DNA of 64,000 nucleotides. Origin: Cylicocyclus nassatus. Lineage: Eukaryota; Nematoda; Chromadorea; Rhabditida; Strongylidae. A program made the position numbers and the translations under genes. Positions 21,098-33,235 of this stretch are shown piece after piece. The notes below the pieces were generated by a model. The model was not told where the DNA came from. It was given only the letters and a program-made list of their open reading frames with translations, and did not search any database. Numbering within the stretch: position 1 is the stretch's first letter; every line of letters begins with the position of its first letter. The DNA is taken from assembly GCA_958299035.1 (NCBI GenBank), contig CATQJL010000316.1:15036347-15100346 (forward strand), given 5' to 3'.

Positions 21098-22940
21098 CTA
21101 GTTCGACGCTTTGGGTGCATGTAAATCATTCCAGTCGATTCCAGGAAAATTAGAATCACCCATAAGAATCACCGGGTTGGAACTGGCTAACAAATCAGTG
21201 ATGGCGGCCAACATCTGCAAGGCTGCATTAGAAGCGCAGCCTGGGGCCCCGTATATCAAGATCAGCCTAATTGTCTTATAACCGAAAATATCAGTAGACA
21301 TTATTTCATAGCTCTCCGGCGCAGATTCCTTGAAAACTAAATTTGGACTAAGATTTTTGTCAATAAGGAACAACAAGCCACCTCCTCTTTTGTCTATGCG
21401 ATCGCATCTTTGTGTTATATATTAGGTCGTTCCGAAAGTATTGTCGCTTTTTTCAAATGTATGCCACATTTCGTGGAAGCAAGTTTTCTGGGAGATTTTG
21501 GAAGCACTCGATGCAGCATTTCATCTTCTTTCTAATGGCTATAATTTCACTGCAGAATACTAGATGAACTTTTAAAAAATTACTAAAATCTCCAACCCAT
21601 GCTTTTTGGGAAGGTCAAGTTTCACAATTTCTCTAACTTTTTGTAATCACTCCCAGAAGGAGTCCAAGTAATGGATGGATAGAGCAATCACTACAGGAAA
21701 CAGACAACTTTTTTCTACTTTTCAGAGCTCGTCATAATTTTTGTGTAGATTTTTTGATGAAACCACCGAATTTTAGCAGATTCGTCTCAGACACAAATGG
21801 ATCAGACAGAAATAAATCTTCGGATTTTGAAACTTACAAAGATGGATTATGGTCTGACATTAATTTTACAAACCAAATGAGCATTCACCGCTTCAGATTA
21901 GCAACTTTCGGAAGTTTCGGGTACAGCCTGGGGCGCCCTGGAAAACCTAAATTATGATTATTTTTTCCCGGAAAACTTTATGAATCGGAAACCAAAAACA
22001 ACTGGTGCAAAGAGGAGAAAAAGCTGCGTCGAATGGCACCCGAGTTGCTTGCCGGTTGTTGTTCTGTGAGGTTTGACTTGACTAAATATGAAATTTGATG
22101 GCATTGAGAAATTGGTTGTAGAAACTCTGAGAAGCAATCTGATGAAAAGAAAAAATTACTCTGTATTCTATAGTGTTTGCTCTATCTACGTGCCGCTTCT
22201 ACTTTTTCGGAGATTAGGTACAAAAATTTAGAAAAACAGCCGAACTTGACCATGGCAAAAAGCATGAGTCGCAGGTTTTGGTAATTTTTTGAGAGCTCAT
22301 TGAATATTATGCAATGAGATTACAGCCATTAGAAAGAGAATGAAATGCTGCATCGATTGATCCCAAGAGCTTCTGAAAATCTTGGTTCCACGAAATGTGG
22401 TGTTCATTTGAAAAAAGCGACATTACTTTTGGAACGACCTAATACTTCTCTCCAAAACTAACAAAGAGGCTTCACTTATATTTTCATTCAGCCATGTCTC
22501 AGTGATTCCCACCACAGAGAGCTTACCAGTAAATATATGAAATTTTGGATTGTCAATGTTTTTGCTTAGTCTTGCATTGGCTAAGAAGCAACTCAAAGAG
22601 CTACTAACAATCCGGGGAAAAGCTAAATGTTTAAAGTGCTGGACTGTTGCACCTCATTCTGACCTTGCTTGACCCTAGTCGCATCACTATCAATATGTTC
22701 AATACGATCAATATTGGAAACGTTGGACACCTTTCCCGAGCACACTGACATAATCGATTGATCCCGAGGTGATTGTCCACTACGGCGAGCCATCCGTTGA
22801 TTACGGATCTTATCCCTCTTTTCTTTTGGAAGAGAGGGACGAATAAAGACCCCCTTTAGCTTGAGGTTTTGTCTCTTATTTTCAGGAGATTCAATTTTAG
22901 AAGTGCAAACAACGCGTTCCGCTTCACCTGTACTACTGCA
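21098..22940 (-). pseudogene. LINE endonuclease region, split by a MITE
   Basis: Reading the minus strand from about 22640: LANARLSKNID, then VVGITETWLNEN (the conserved ETW of APE-type LINE endonucleases), interrupted at 22443 by a MITE, resuming at 21419 with DRIDKRGGGLLFLID and ending near VILMGDSNFPGIDW, the conserved GDxN motif. Upstream (22700-22930) is a basic stretch with no stop, possibly the end of ORF1 or the N-terminus of ORF2. The stop at 21098-21100 truncates the frame. Confidence 0.75.
21422..22442. mobile_element. Mariner-type MITE with long inverted arms, nested in the LINE
   Basis: TA at 21420-21421 and 22443-22444; 38-bp terminal repeats (TTAGGTCGTTCCGAAAGTAT...) with two mismatches, and weaker inverted similarity continuing about 200 bp inward on both sides. 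No transposase frame. TA target and TIR style fit Tc1/mariner. It interrupts the LINE endonuclease. Confidence 0.9.
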
Positions 22941-22950
22941 TACTCATAAC

Positions 22951-24126
22951 AGTAAGTGACCTCAGACAGGGCCCGGCAGGAGTCGGTTTCTAGGATTCCT
23001 GAAAACGAAGTCTCCCCTGAGTTTCGGAAATTTTACGAAGTCCTCTTTGAGGTACCTATTTAAGAGAAGATGAAAACAAGAAATATTTACTAATCTGTGA
23101 GAAAAAACGTGAAATAAGAGTGAAAATCCAAATTGGAGCTGAATACTACGCATGCTCAAGAGTTTGGCATTGGAGCACCATATTTAACAGAGCGATTTAT
23201 GAAGAAATAGGCAAAAAACAAAAAAAAGGCTTGGCCCCGTCTTTATGCTCAGGGATAGATTTTTGACCGGAGAATCCGTCCATGATAGAAAAGTCCAAAT
23301 AACATGTGTGAAGTGACAGAATTATATGCTCCAGACGATCTCAGATCGTCTGGTGACGTCTGGAGACGGACTAACCTTGAAAAAGTAAATCACATAAATT
23401 TTCAGATCTTTTATGCATAATTCTTTTGCAAATAATTTCTAATGTATGCAGTTTGATTTTGGTGTCATATGATTCTGTGTGTGCTGCAAACAAGCAACTT
23501 GTTTATTTTAGCCTTGCTTTCAAATCGCGCGCACTTTTCGCCATACACGATAGACATATCAGTCGGTGATAACCTGCCCCATACCTTCGATACATAGAGC
23601 CATGTACTCTGGTAACCTTCACTTTTACCGTCATGATAGAACACAACCCTCACCTGGAGAGAAGTACAGAAGTCATTTGGGACGAAGTCCCGGATATATG
23701 ACATAAGGAATGACATAACCGTATAGGAAAGAATGTGAATGAGGCCAAATATAGTTCGTGACATTCAAAAGAAGCTCAAAAAACCGAAGGATTGCGTTTT
23801 TAGGGCCTTTTCTCGCTGAAAAGAAGAGTTTTATTTAAAAATTCAATTAAAAACTAGGACAAAATTTTTCAATCAACCTTTCTCTAAACTGCGATTGAGC
23901 GTTGGAAGTTTACGAAAGCCGATGGAGTTCAATGAAAAGCGCATGTTTCTCGTAGAGAAACTGCGCTCAAATCTTGCGCAGAGAGTCGCCACATAAATGC
24001 TGGTCTATCGCGTTATGGAGTGATTTTCAAGACCCGCGACGTTGTCAGTGCTCCTCGTCGTGTCATGACGATCAGAATGATATATAATGTTGTAGGGTTT
24101 AGTTAAGATCCCGCGGAGGTCTACTA
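22951..24126. other. No gene recognised
   Basis: AT-rich sequence with short open frames only. A 36-bp near-perfect palindrome lies near 23331-23366 (ccagacgatct / agatcgtctgg). Confidence 0.5.
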
Positions 24127-24241
24127 CCAGAGCCAAATGCCCCGTTGGCTCTGGTCTGTCTCCGCTGCTCGTCTGCGTCTCCACGCGCTGCGCGCTACCT
24201 CGCTACCCCAAACGCGGGGCGCGGGGCATTTGGCTCTGGTA
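24127..24241. mobile_element. Short palindromic MITE
   Basis: Ends CCAGAGCCAAATGCCCCG and CGGGGCATTTGGCTCTGG are exact inverted repeats around about 80 bp. Flanked by ta / ta. GC-rich compared with surroundings. Class not determined. Confidence 0.65.
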
Positions 24242-24415
24242 CCCTTTTTTCGTTGTTTGGAGCACAATTTTGACAATCTATATATCATATTAAAGCTCTT
24301 GATCTCTATTTTCACTCTGAAAACGTCGCAAGACTCCTTTTTATGATTTAAACGAGAAATCTGGGAAAAACAGCGTTTTCGAAAACCTTTTGTTTCTTCT
24401 TCAATTTAACTCTTT

Positions 24416-24713
24416 TCACTCGGTTTTTTTGTGTATTCGATAGGTTTTGTTTCTGTCTATGATGTAGACAACGTCGCCGAGCCTACTTATTTGCTCATGC
24501 CGGTTTTTTTTGTGAAAATTACTAAAAAGTGCGTTTTTCTTTACCTTGCTCTCTTTCAGTGCTTTTGCAACGAATTTTCTCCAGCTTGGACGATACTTGC
24601 TCAGAATAATGAGCGGAAGAATCCAGACAACGTCGCAGGATACGAAACGGCTATGCGGGGGTGAAAATTTAAAGGACGCATCAAAAATCAGATTGGCGTC
24701 GATGTGCAACATA
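24416..24713. other. No gene recognised
   Basis: Contains part of a long minus-strand open frame (24416-24904) that runs straight through the neighbouring hairpin MITE. I see no conserved domain or splice pattern and regard it as chance. Confidence 0.4.
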
Positions 24714-24824
24714 AGGCTACGTTCATAGTGATTACGAAATCCGGGAACAGTCCCAGCACAACGCTCAGTTCGAGCACTGTGCTGGAACTGTTCCCGGATT
24801 TCGTAATCAGTATGAACGCAGCCT
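24714..24824. mobile_element. Short hairpin MITE
   Basis: Inverted repeats of about 38 bp beginning AGGCTACGTTCATAGTGATT and, in reverse, AGGCTGCGTTCATACTGATT; the arms also share CCGGGAACAGT. A short loop separates them. End sequence is reminiscent of hAT MITEs, but the target duplication is unclear. Confidence 0.7.
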
Positions 24825-25427
24825 AACTTTTCATACATGTTTAACATGTTCAATTCACTTGTTGACAAGTTTTCCTTCTTTCGGTCTCTCCCAACTACCG
24901 CCACAGCTGAACAGCGCGTTTTTTCACTTGAAAATGAACTTTGTTCTTGTTGCCACCCAACTTAACCGGCAATCCTGACGACAAAACTGTGCGTAGGAAA
25001 CCACCAAGTTAAGATTTCATATTTGGTGATGTGCTAACCTCTGCTAGGAATTTTTCAAGTTTCCTAATTTAATTCATATCTCTAAATTTCCATCTATCTT
25101 TCTGAAACAACCTTCACTTTTTATACGGGGCAGGAACTCAAACAACTATCACTTTCTAGCCTCTGTCTCTTGACTATCGAAGGTATGATCTGCCCGAAAA
25201 GCTTGTGTTCGACTAAATGGTGTTTATTCTTGGTGCTTGGCCTTGATTCGTCAAAAACGATAGCCCCTTTGCTTTTTGCTCCAAAAACGAAGTCCAGCCA
25301 GCTTCCAGACGATCTGTGCAGGGCCCTGACCTCAAACACCCACCACAGAATACAAAGAATATTTTAGTGAATGACGTGATATCCACTTGAAAGACTTCTG
25401 GAATAAACTCACTAATGTCAGACAGAG

Positions 25428-25874
25428 TTAAAGGCAGTGTCCCGGCAGATTTTGCACCTCCACCTTTTTGCATGTTTTAGGCCTTTTCGCCACGTAGAAT
25501 CCGAATTTGAGCTTTGAACGGGCTGAAAAGGCCGATTTTGGGGCGTTTTCCTAATTCTAGAAAAGCAGCTTGGACGAGATTTTCAATGGAAGGTTGGGGG
25601 AGCTCCTCAGACGAAGATCCTGCCGCCTGTAATTCTTGCTTTGGATAGCATGCATCATGGAGGAGAGCGCTCGTGGGGTCCCGCGCCGAACAGGCGGGAA
25701 AGGCCGTCCAAGCGCGCGCCAGTTCGGGTTTGCGCGCGCCGGTTCAAGGACCATTTTTTCGGCGCAGGGGGAACATCACCCAGCCGAAGTGCGCCTGGAG
25801 GTCGATGGGGTGACCAGGAACCCCACCACACATATATCCCCCAGGACCCGAATCTGCCGGGACACTGCCTTTAA
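25428..25874. mobile_element. TTAA-flanked MITE
   Basis: TTAA at 25428-25431 and 25871-25874, with near-perfect inverted ends AGGCAGTGTCCCGGCAGATT. The interior is GC-rich and contains overlapping open frames (25636-25890) that I regard as non-coding. Member of the same family as 922-1378 and 20084-20500. Confidence 0.85.
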
Positions 25875-28380
25875 GAGTCAGACTGCTTGAGTTTTGAGAC
25901 CTTACTCTGGATTAGTTTACTTCTCTCTAGACCAAAACAGCTTCATCAAATCTCAGCTTCGTTTTCACTAAACTTAGCTTGAACTTATGGACCTTCTTTC
26001 TTGGTTGTTTAAAGCGCCTGGCCAAGTGTGACGATGAAATTATTCGGTTAGTGTTCGCTGGGCAAAAAAACTTGCTGTTTAGGCCAGCCCACATTTTGGA
26101 GTACTGAGCATAGAGGCTGTTCTTGCCATGATAGTATTTGGTCTCATTTGGTCTTCCTCTTCTGCGAAATTATGGCCTACAAAAATTTCGTCTCGGCTGT
26201 TTGAAGTATCCGCTAAGTTGTCAAGACATTTTTAGTCCGTACACTTTGCGCCAATGTAGAATTCATCAGATTGCTATTATATGTATACTAATGTTTGTCG
26301 CCGAAATGAGCAATTTTCAAGGAATTAGAAATTTTACAATAAGAACAACTTCAATAGAATAAAAAATAATAAAAAGGTTTCCTTGAGTGGAGAGGAAAAT
26401 GGAGCGTAGTATGTGTGGGTGTGCATGGAAGCTCTTTCAATGTGAGAGTGCTTTGTGCTTAAACCAGTCATGATGGTTGAATGGAGGGATGCGCGTGCTT
26501 GTTTACTGGCCTTCTATCAATTTTGTCTCAACTCACTATTTGTTCATATAAAGAGTTCAATCTGAGTACCAAACTATGAGTTGGCATGTCATACTGCGCT
26601 CAGCGACATACATCTTTTAAATGGTCATTTCGACTGATTGTTAAGCTGGGAGTGAGTGAAAATAATGGCGGTAACGGTAGCGCGTTACCAGAATGATAGG
26701 CGAAGGTCTATGTAAGTGAATCTCGTGCTGCCGCCTGCTTATCGTTGATCGGAACAAATCTTGAAACGTAAAAAAATTAAGCTGTCCGCATTACTTTCCG
26801 ACCACATGATACAAAAACACTCTAGATATTTCAAAGAGGTTGCAGAACCGCAATGCAGCTCTGGGACCGCATCCATAATCGTCACAACAAGAACACAGGA
26901 CAGCGACAGCTCAGAGCGAATTATTAGTTGAGACGGCGCACGAAAGCGTTCGGCAAATGGATTTGTGCTTGGCTCACTCATACATCTGTTTCTTGTTCAT
27001 GTATCTTAGGCCTTCATTCTCAGGTTTGCGAGAAATTATGTAATGTTTTTCATATTTTGAACACACCAATGTCCTTGCATCTCTCGATTTTCTTAATCGC
27101 TAGCATGGCTGAGAATATTCGAATTATGTGACACTGCAGTCACATTTTCTATCTAACAGTGAGATTAAAAGAGTAAAAAGGGCGGGTCGCAAACACTATG
27201 CTTCATGTAATAGGGCGGATTGCACACAGTGTCAATTGACCTTGATCATTTTATCCTATTCTAATAAAAATATCGTATGCGGCAGAGCAGAGATACTAAT
27301 TGTTGACTGCATGTGTGCATAGCGACTGCGATTCATAGTCTGAAAATGGATAACCTTTCCTAAGCTCACACAAAAAAATTTTTTTTTCTACTCGACCACT
27401 CACCATGAGATGCAGAAGCTATCATCTGAAATGTCTTAATATTTGAGAGAAGAACTCCAAACCGATCTGATTGTTTAGCAAGAAAAATTAAGATCTCTAC
27501 AGAAAAAGAAAGTTCAAATGCCTCAGCAAAAGGCTACCTTTTGCGCTCGAATACCATTTCCGCCGCATGCGGGCGCACGTGCGCACCTGACTTGGCTGAT
27601 TTATGCCACCCATGGTGTGTGATACAGCCTATGCACGGGCTCCCACCACCAACATATCCCAGCGCAAGCGTGAGTATTTTTGCGCTTTTTCCTGCGTCTC
27701 TCACCTTTGCGCATTATTCCTCCAAAAGGTGAGGTGAGCTACGCAGCTCGCGATATAGCAGCAGTACAACTTTTAAAGCACGACTTAAGATTGGGCTAAA
27801 ATCACGACCTGCGTTGTCATGATTTGAGAGTGTGTTGAAAGCTAGCTGGCAAATCTCGCCGGCGGGATGAGATTGAGCCCAAATAAGTCGCAACCTCATA
27901 AATCGCCTCCAAAAAACATCACTACAGGTGGTGGTGCTTAATTAGGTCAATTTTAAGCCTATGTTGGCAGCAAAAGCTCGAATTTTTTTGCGGTTATGGC
28001 TATGCATCTGGTCGTGTAGTGATGCATATGCAACTTCTTCCCTGATGTTGTCTTGCTTTCCACAGTTACATGAGTTTGTGAGTATTTTCCTGCTGGAATG
28101 CCTTCAAACCAGGGTCAAGCTTGTGATGCGACTGTCGCAATGGGGGGTCGTAAGAGGGTATCTAAGCTGGGGAGGGGAGTCGTAAGAGGAGGTAGTTAGG
28201 CTGAAATACCTCAGGCTTTGAAGGGAATCAAAAAGCAGGTAATTAGTTATGTTCTTTACAATAAATCTATGAAAAAGTGGAAATCAGAATAAAAAAGATA
28301 AAAAATCTGTAGAAATTCTCAAAAAAACATTTACAATAGCTCAAAACACTTTTGAAGGATGTATAATTTGATAAAAATGC
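25875..28380. other. No gene recognised
   Basis: About 2.5 kb with only short frames. No repeats with clear boundaries seen, apart from G-rich stretches near 28140-28185 that resemble 29400-29460. Confidence 0.5.
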
Positions 28381-28382
28381 TT

Positions 28383-29465
28383 AACGTACCCATTGCCCTA
28401 GAAATCTTGCTTCTGAAGCCTTCCTGAAGTCTCACACACTCGACAAAAGCGAATGTCTTTTCCAGCTGTGACCATCATGAGTTTCTAAATCTTTTTGTAA
28501 TGTTTTTCACAGGCTCATACGATTTATCTGTTTGGAGATGCTCCGCTATATCAGTGCAAAATTTGGTGTTATTTTGTCAACTGTGGATTTTCTTATGATT
28601 TCATGTATGGTAGCAAAAAGTCAGGAGAGGGGGTTGTATCTGGGTCGCATCTAAATTTCTTCGGAGCTATTGAAGCTTGTTGGCTGCAATTCTGCTTTAA
28701 TGAGAGGCCACTCTCCTATTTTCCCACATAAAAATTGCAGGCTGTTTTATAACTTCTCTGGTAAGTTACAAAATTTTAAGCTCAAAAATCCCAGTTTTTG
28801 CTTTTTAAAATCGCATCTAAATTTGCGAGAGTCGCATCTAAATTTTTTCGAGCTTACGGGTCTTCAAGAACTGAAACTTTTTCTTTGGATAGACTGAGCA
28901 CTATACTACAGAACCTGTGCTTTGCATCCTCTCATTCTTTTCCTGGCCTTAGTTACGAATTTTCAAACTACCGTGCTCATGCACGTTTTTGACGTTCTGG
29001 ACGGCGCTCAAGCGGTTTTTTTTCGCAGGAAGAACTGTGGAAGAGGTAGGAAGTGAGCTTTCTAGCCGAAAACATCTTTTGTAGTTCAAGAATGTCTTTT
29101 TATTCTCCGTGCAAAAATTTGTGTCGCATACGGGAATCGAATTTGCTGGCCTGAAGTATGCCTGAAAATTCAAAAAAAAATGCAGAATCTCAAACATTAT
29201 TAAAGGTGTGTATGTGTGCTACAGATGCTGGACGCACCCATTGGCCTAGAAATTCTGCTTCCGAAACCTCACTGAAGTTCTCACGCAGGTGTTTTTTGAG
29301 ACTGACATTCGTTTATGCAGGTTACCGCGAGGAATGTGGGCAGGAGAGGTAAGGGGGATAAATGGGTGAGGGTGAGGAAAGGAGAGGGGGGAAGGGGAAG
29401 AGGGGGGGGGGTTCGTACGGATGGGTACCTTCAAGGGGGGGGGGGGGGTCGTAAATGAGGGTCCC
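28383..29465. repeat. Diverged direct duplication with G-rich tracts
   Basis: 28383-28465 (acccattgccctagaaatcttgc...) and 29228-29310 (acccattggcctagaaattctgc...) are recognisably similar. G runs and the word gtcgtaa recur at 28144, 28186 and 29450, and gtcgcatctaaattt recurs at 28645 and 28829. This may be an old interspersed repeat; boundaries are not visible. Confidence 0.35.
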
Positions 29466-30442
29466 GGATCGCATCAGCACGCTTGACCTTGCTTCAAACT
29501 CAAATTTTGCTTACTCAGTGAATTTATCATTTTACTCGTTTTCAAAGATGATATCGCAGTCGGCAAAAGCGCGCTGCCGTCTTTCCTACTTCTCCATTCG
29601 ACATGGTTCGAAAGACTGAGAAGCAGCTTTAAGAGTGTGCAGTCTGTAAGAAGCGAAATCACTTTGACGAATGCTCGGAAATGGTAGAAAAAATTTCAAA
29701 TAGATTTTTGGGCTAGTAGACATTTCATGCTCTAAATTTCAGCCTGATTACAACGCGTGGACCAGTTATGGTCTGCAAACAATTTCAAGTTTAGACAAAG
29801 AATGGATTGCACCTAAATCGTCAAACCATTTCCTTCCCATGTTTCATTCAAATAAAGTGCGGTTCATAATTATACGAACACCCCAAATTTTAGAAATTTC
29901 TGGACTATATGGAAGAAACTCAAAAAGCCGATACCACGCGAAAGAGCATAGCCGAAAACGGTATACGATTCACAAGAATGGAAATTGATGTCAATCTTAG
30001 GAGTGTTTTTGCGCTTGATGCGAATTTTGAGAGGTTCATAATTATACGAACACCTCAAACAAAGGTCCATTTTTCATTCGCGAGTGCAGTCTTTCGCGTT
30101 CAAGTTTTTTCTAGAGTTACGGTAACAAAGTCTGAAACATTTGCTACACATTGAACCCAGTGCAGTTTGAAAAGAGAAAGGTTACTTATTCCAGAAGGTT
30201 CTAAATGCTTTTGGAGTCATTGTGCTTCAAAAACGTCCATTTTTTGTGGTTTACGCAGTCTAACTAGCTTTTATCAAGTCTATGAGATAAAATAAGCTCT
30301 TTCGTTAGATATTTTGTTTGGCGCTCGGAAAATCTTTACATTTTCGTGCCGTTCTTCAGCCAAGTTCCAACCCTACTAGAATTGGCGCAATTTCGAGCCT
30401 CAAAACTCAGCCTCTGAAGCCCTACAATGAAGTAAGCACATA

Positions 30443-31515
30443 TCTTATATATAAAGCCTAATGTCTGTTTGTCTGTCTGTATGTCTGTATGTCTGTCTGT
30501 CTGTCTGTGTGTACGTATGTTCCGAATAGAAAATTCCATTTCTGAACCGATCCGGACCAAACTTGGCACACATACACTACGGGCCCCGGCGGGTGTCATA
30601 GGCTACTTTTCGTCATCGATCGATATCGATTTTATCGATTTTTATCGATTTTTTTGCTGAGTTCACCTACGGGGCTGGGAGTTGGCACAGGGGGGTAATC
30701 GAGCATGGGGATTCCGAATACAATATTGGTTTTCAGGATTATCGATTACTTTTATCGATTTTATCGATTTTTTTGCAAAGTTTGAGCTACGGGGCTGGGA
30801 GTTGGCACAGGGGGGTAATCGAGCATGGGGATTCCGAATACAATATTGGTTTTCAGGATTACCGATTACTTTTATCGATTTTATCGATTTTTTGCAAAGT
30901 TTGAGCTACGGGGCTGGGAGTTGGCACAGTGGGGTAATCGAGCATGGGGATTCCGAATACAATATTGGTTTTCGGGATTATCGATTACTTTTATCGATTT
31001 TATCGATTTTTTTGCAAAGTTTGAGCTAGGGGGCTGGGAGTTGGCACAGGGGGGTAATCGAGCATGCTGATCACCCCCAAGGGGGGTGATCAGCATGCTC
31101 GATTACACTCCTGTGCCAAATTCCAGCCCCCTAGCTCAAATTTTCAAAAAATCGATAAAATCGAAAAAGTAATGGACGATCCTGAAAACTAATATTGTGT
31201 TCGTAATCAGCATGCTCGATTACCCCCCTGTGCAAACTCCCAGCCCCGCAGGTCAAACTTTACAAAAAAAATCGATAAAATCGATAAAAGTAATGGACGA
31301 TCCTGAAAACTAATGTTGTATTCGGAATCCCCATGCTCACTTCCCCCCCTGTGCCAATTCCTAGCCCTGTAGGTGAACTCTGCAAAAAAATCGATAAAAA
31401 TCAGTAAAATCGACATCGATCGATAACGAAAAGTGGACTGTGACACCCGCCGGGGCCCGAAGTGTATGTGTGCCAAGTTTGGTCCGGATACGGCGGAGCC
31501 GGGTAAGCCAGCTAG
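30443..31515 (+). mobile_element. Non-autonomous Helitron with internal palindromic minisatellite
   Basis: Begins TCTTATATATAAAGC directly after an A and ends GCCAGCTAG directly before a T, the A/T insertion rule and TC...CTRR ends of Helitrons. A short hairpin, CGGCGGAGCCG, precedes the 3' end. No target duplication, as expected. 5' side has a TGTC-type microsatellite (30467-30512). The centre is a minisatellite. A 183-bp relative with the same ends lies at 38242-38424. No Rep/helicase gene is present. Confidence 0.75.
30600..31430. repeat. 120-bp minisatellite arranged as a palindrome
   Basis: Four head-to-tail units of about 120 bp (phase marker ggggctgggag at 30671, 30791, 30910, 31030), each with runs of ttttatcgatttt, then a turn at about 31078 (ccaaggggggtgatcagcatgc) followed by about three inverted units to 31430. 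Open frames through the units (30682-31029 and others) arise because 120 is a multiple of three. Units differ by a few bases, so the array is not brand new. Confidence 0.85.
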
Positions 31516-32379
31516 TATAGTATATATATAAATTCACAAGACGGCGTATTTGCCTAGATTAAATTAGCAACGTGGAGCATTTGTTTTGGCTAGGGAGGCG
31601 TCATTTCACCAAAACCACTGTTTTTACTATTGTAATCCCCGTTTATTTGGATTAGCTCCGTAGCATCAAGACTAGTTGCTCAAAAAACCGAGAAACTTTA
31701 GCACGGATACACCATCAAGCAAACCTCGCAGCTGCTTCATCTCAAATGTTTGCGCGAGACAGAAGCTGAGTTTTGAGGCTCGAAATCGTGCCAACTATAG
31801 GGTAAGGTTGGAACTTGGCTGAAAAACGGCACGGAAATGCAAAGATTTTTCTAGCGCTAAACAAAATATCTATCAAAAGAGCTTATTTCATCTCATAGAC
31901 TTAGTAAAAGCTAGTTGGAGTGCGTAAATCACAAAAAAAAGGATTTTTTTAGAGCACAATGACTCCAAAAGCATTTAGAACCATCTGGAATAAGTAACCT
32001 TTCTCTTTTTGAACTACACTGGGTTCAGTGTGTAGCTGATGTTTCAGACTTTGTTAGTAACTCTAGAAAAAATTTGGACTCAAAAGATTGCACTCGCGAA
32101 TGAAAAATGGACCTTTATTTGAGGTGTTCGTATAATTATGAACTGCTCAAAATTCGCATTAGGCGCAAAAACACTCCTAAGATTGACAGCAATTTCCATT
32201 CTTGTGGATCATGTACCGTTTTCGGCTGTGCTCTTTCGCGTGGTACCAACGGGTTCTTGAGTTTCTTCCAAATAATCCAGAAATTTCTAAAATTTGGGGT
32301 GTTCGCGTAATTATGAACCGCATTTCATTTGGCTTGGATGCTGCATGAACGAGAAGTCGAATAATTTTCAGACTAGAAC

Positions 32380-32660
32380 GTTTAGTTCAAAATTACACCC
32401 TGCACCATGTCCCGCGGGACTATAAAAATGCTGTTTTGATATCAACCTGAAGGCAAAGGACGGACAACAACGAAGCTTCTTAGAAAGTGGGGAACGCTTC
32501 ACACTCCTCCATGACAATGCAAGCAACACTAGCGCATAAGATCGAAAAACCTTAGCAAATCTCAGATTTTACCGCACACATCCTACCGTACTACACCGCC
32601 TGTCTCTCCTATAAAAGTCATTTTTTCCGTTATTTTGATAACACGTGCAATGAAGATCCG
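32380..32660 (+). pseudogene. Possible decayed mariner transposase fragment
   Basis: On the plus strand near 32500 the translation reads LLHDNA, then an altered continuation with stops, which resembles the second catalytic aspartate region of mariner transposases. Only this short piece is recognisable. It lies between the foldback element and the gypsy LTR. Confidence 0.3.
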
Positions 32661-32865
32661 TTTTTTAAAATGTGTGACGAGCACGTAAACAGAAAATGTT
32701 ACGAGTTCTGTGCCTTATGCAATCTACTTTTCGAGGAGTCATTTTTAGCATGCATTGAGACCAAAGGATAATATTTTGACGTAAATCTGATTATCTTTAG
32801 ATCATCCACTTCAAGTTTTCTAGGGACAAATTATTTATCGTCAGTGAGGCTCTACACATTGTAAT

Positions 32866-33099
32866 TGTTGTGTCCGTCGCTTCGGACACTCGATGTCTTC
32901 GGTAGGTGGAGGCGAGGCAGAATAATATTTATTAGAAATAAATAAGTAGACAAAAACCAGAGGCTGAGTGAACAAACTGAACTGACAATGGCTAACAGCG
33001 AGCGCCTTTTATAGCGCTCATTTCCCGCGTATTGAGGTCGCAGGCGCCTCAGCGAGGGCAGATCATACGAGAAAACAACTGATCAGAATTAACACAACA
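32866..33099 (-). repeat. 3' LTR of the gypsy element
   Basis: 234 bp, TG...CA ends with 7-bp inverted termini. On the coding strand it holds TATAAAAGG (TATA box) and AATAAA (polyadenylation signal) in the expected order. One substitution from the 5' LTR. Confidence 0.95.
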
Positions 33100-33107
33100 C
33101 CTCCCCC
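33100..33107 (-). other. Polypurine tract of the gypsy element
   Basis: GGGGGAGG on the coding strand, directly against the 3' LTR; it would prime plus-strand DNA synthesis. Confidence 0.75.
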
Positions 33108-33235
33108 AGTAGGGTAGTTACACAAAACTAGCCTACGATAAAAGCTTGAACTACAAATATGAACAGTTAAGAAATCGGTCATACATAGAAATTCAAACAG
33201 CTACAAAACTAATGGAACAAACATACAATAACATA

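Larger units (their letters stand above)
18281..22950 (-). mobile_element. CR1/Jockey-like LINE, broken and carrying two nested elements
   Basis: A non-LTR retrotransposon on the minus strand. In coding order: a short basic region (about 22700-22930), an endonuclease region (about 22640-22445 then 21419-21098), a linker (20731-20501, then 20083-19855), a reverse transcriptase (19854-19243 and on through an FADD motif), a thumb/C-terminal region (19148-18444), and a 3' tail of TTTA-type repeats on the plus strand (18281-18310). A mariner-type MITE (21422-22442) splits the endonuclease and a TTAA MITE (20084-20500) splits the linker. Removing each element with one target copy makes the LINE reading continuous at that point, which proves the nesting. 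Stops and small frameshifts show the LINE is dead. Confidence 0.85.
29850..32330. mobile_element. Long-arm foldback element with nested Helitron
   Basis: Arms of about 570 bp (29850-30425 and about 31765-32330) are inverted repeats. Ends begin TGCGGTTCATAATTATACGA; a related word, GGTTCATAATTATACGAACA, recurs inside the left arm near 30030, so the terminus is duplicated subterminally. Both arms carry matching open frames that are inverted copies of each other, which reflects the repeat, not genes. The centre is occupied by a Helitron (30443-31515). Confidence 0.75.

Noticed and set aside
24416..24904. 162-codon minus-strand frame
   Set aside because: Runs through a hairpin MITE and shows no domain or splice pattern.
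25636..25890. Two overlapping Arg/Pro-rich frames
   Set aside because: GC-rich interior of a TTAA MITE.
29870..30154. Open frames mirrored at 32107-32310
   Set aside because: They are the two arms of a foldback element; no domain or start context.
30467..30512. TGTC microsatellite considered as a CRISPR-like or regulatory array
   Set aside because: Simple tetranucleotide repeat at the 5' end of a Helitron, without spacers.
30682..31029. 115-codon repetitive frame
   Set aside because: Product of a 120-bp minisatellite whose period is a multiple of three.
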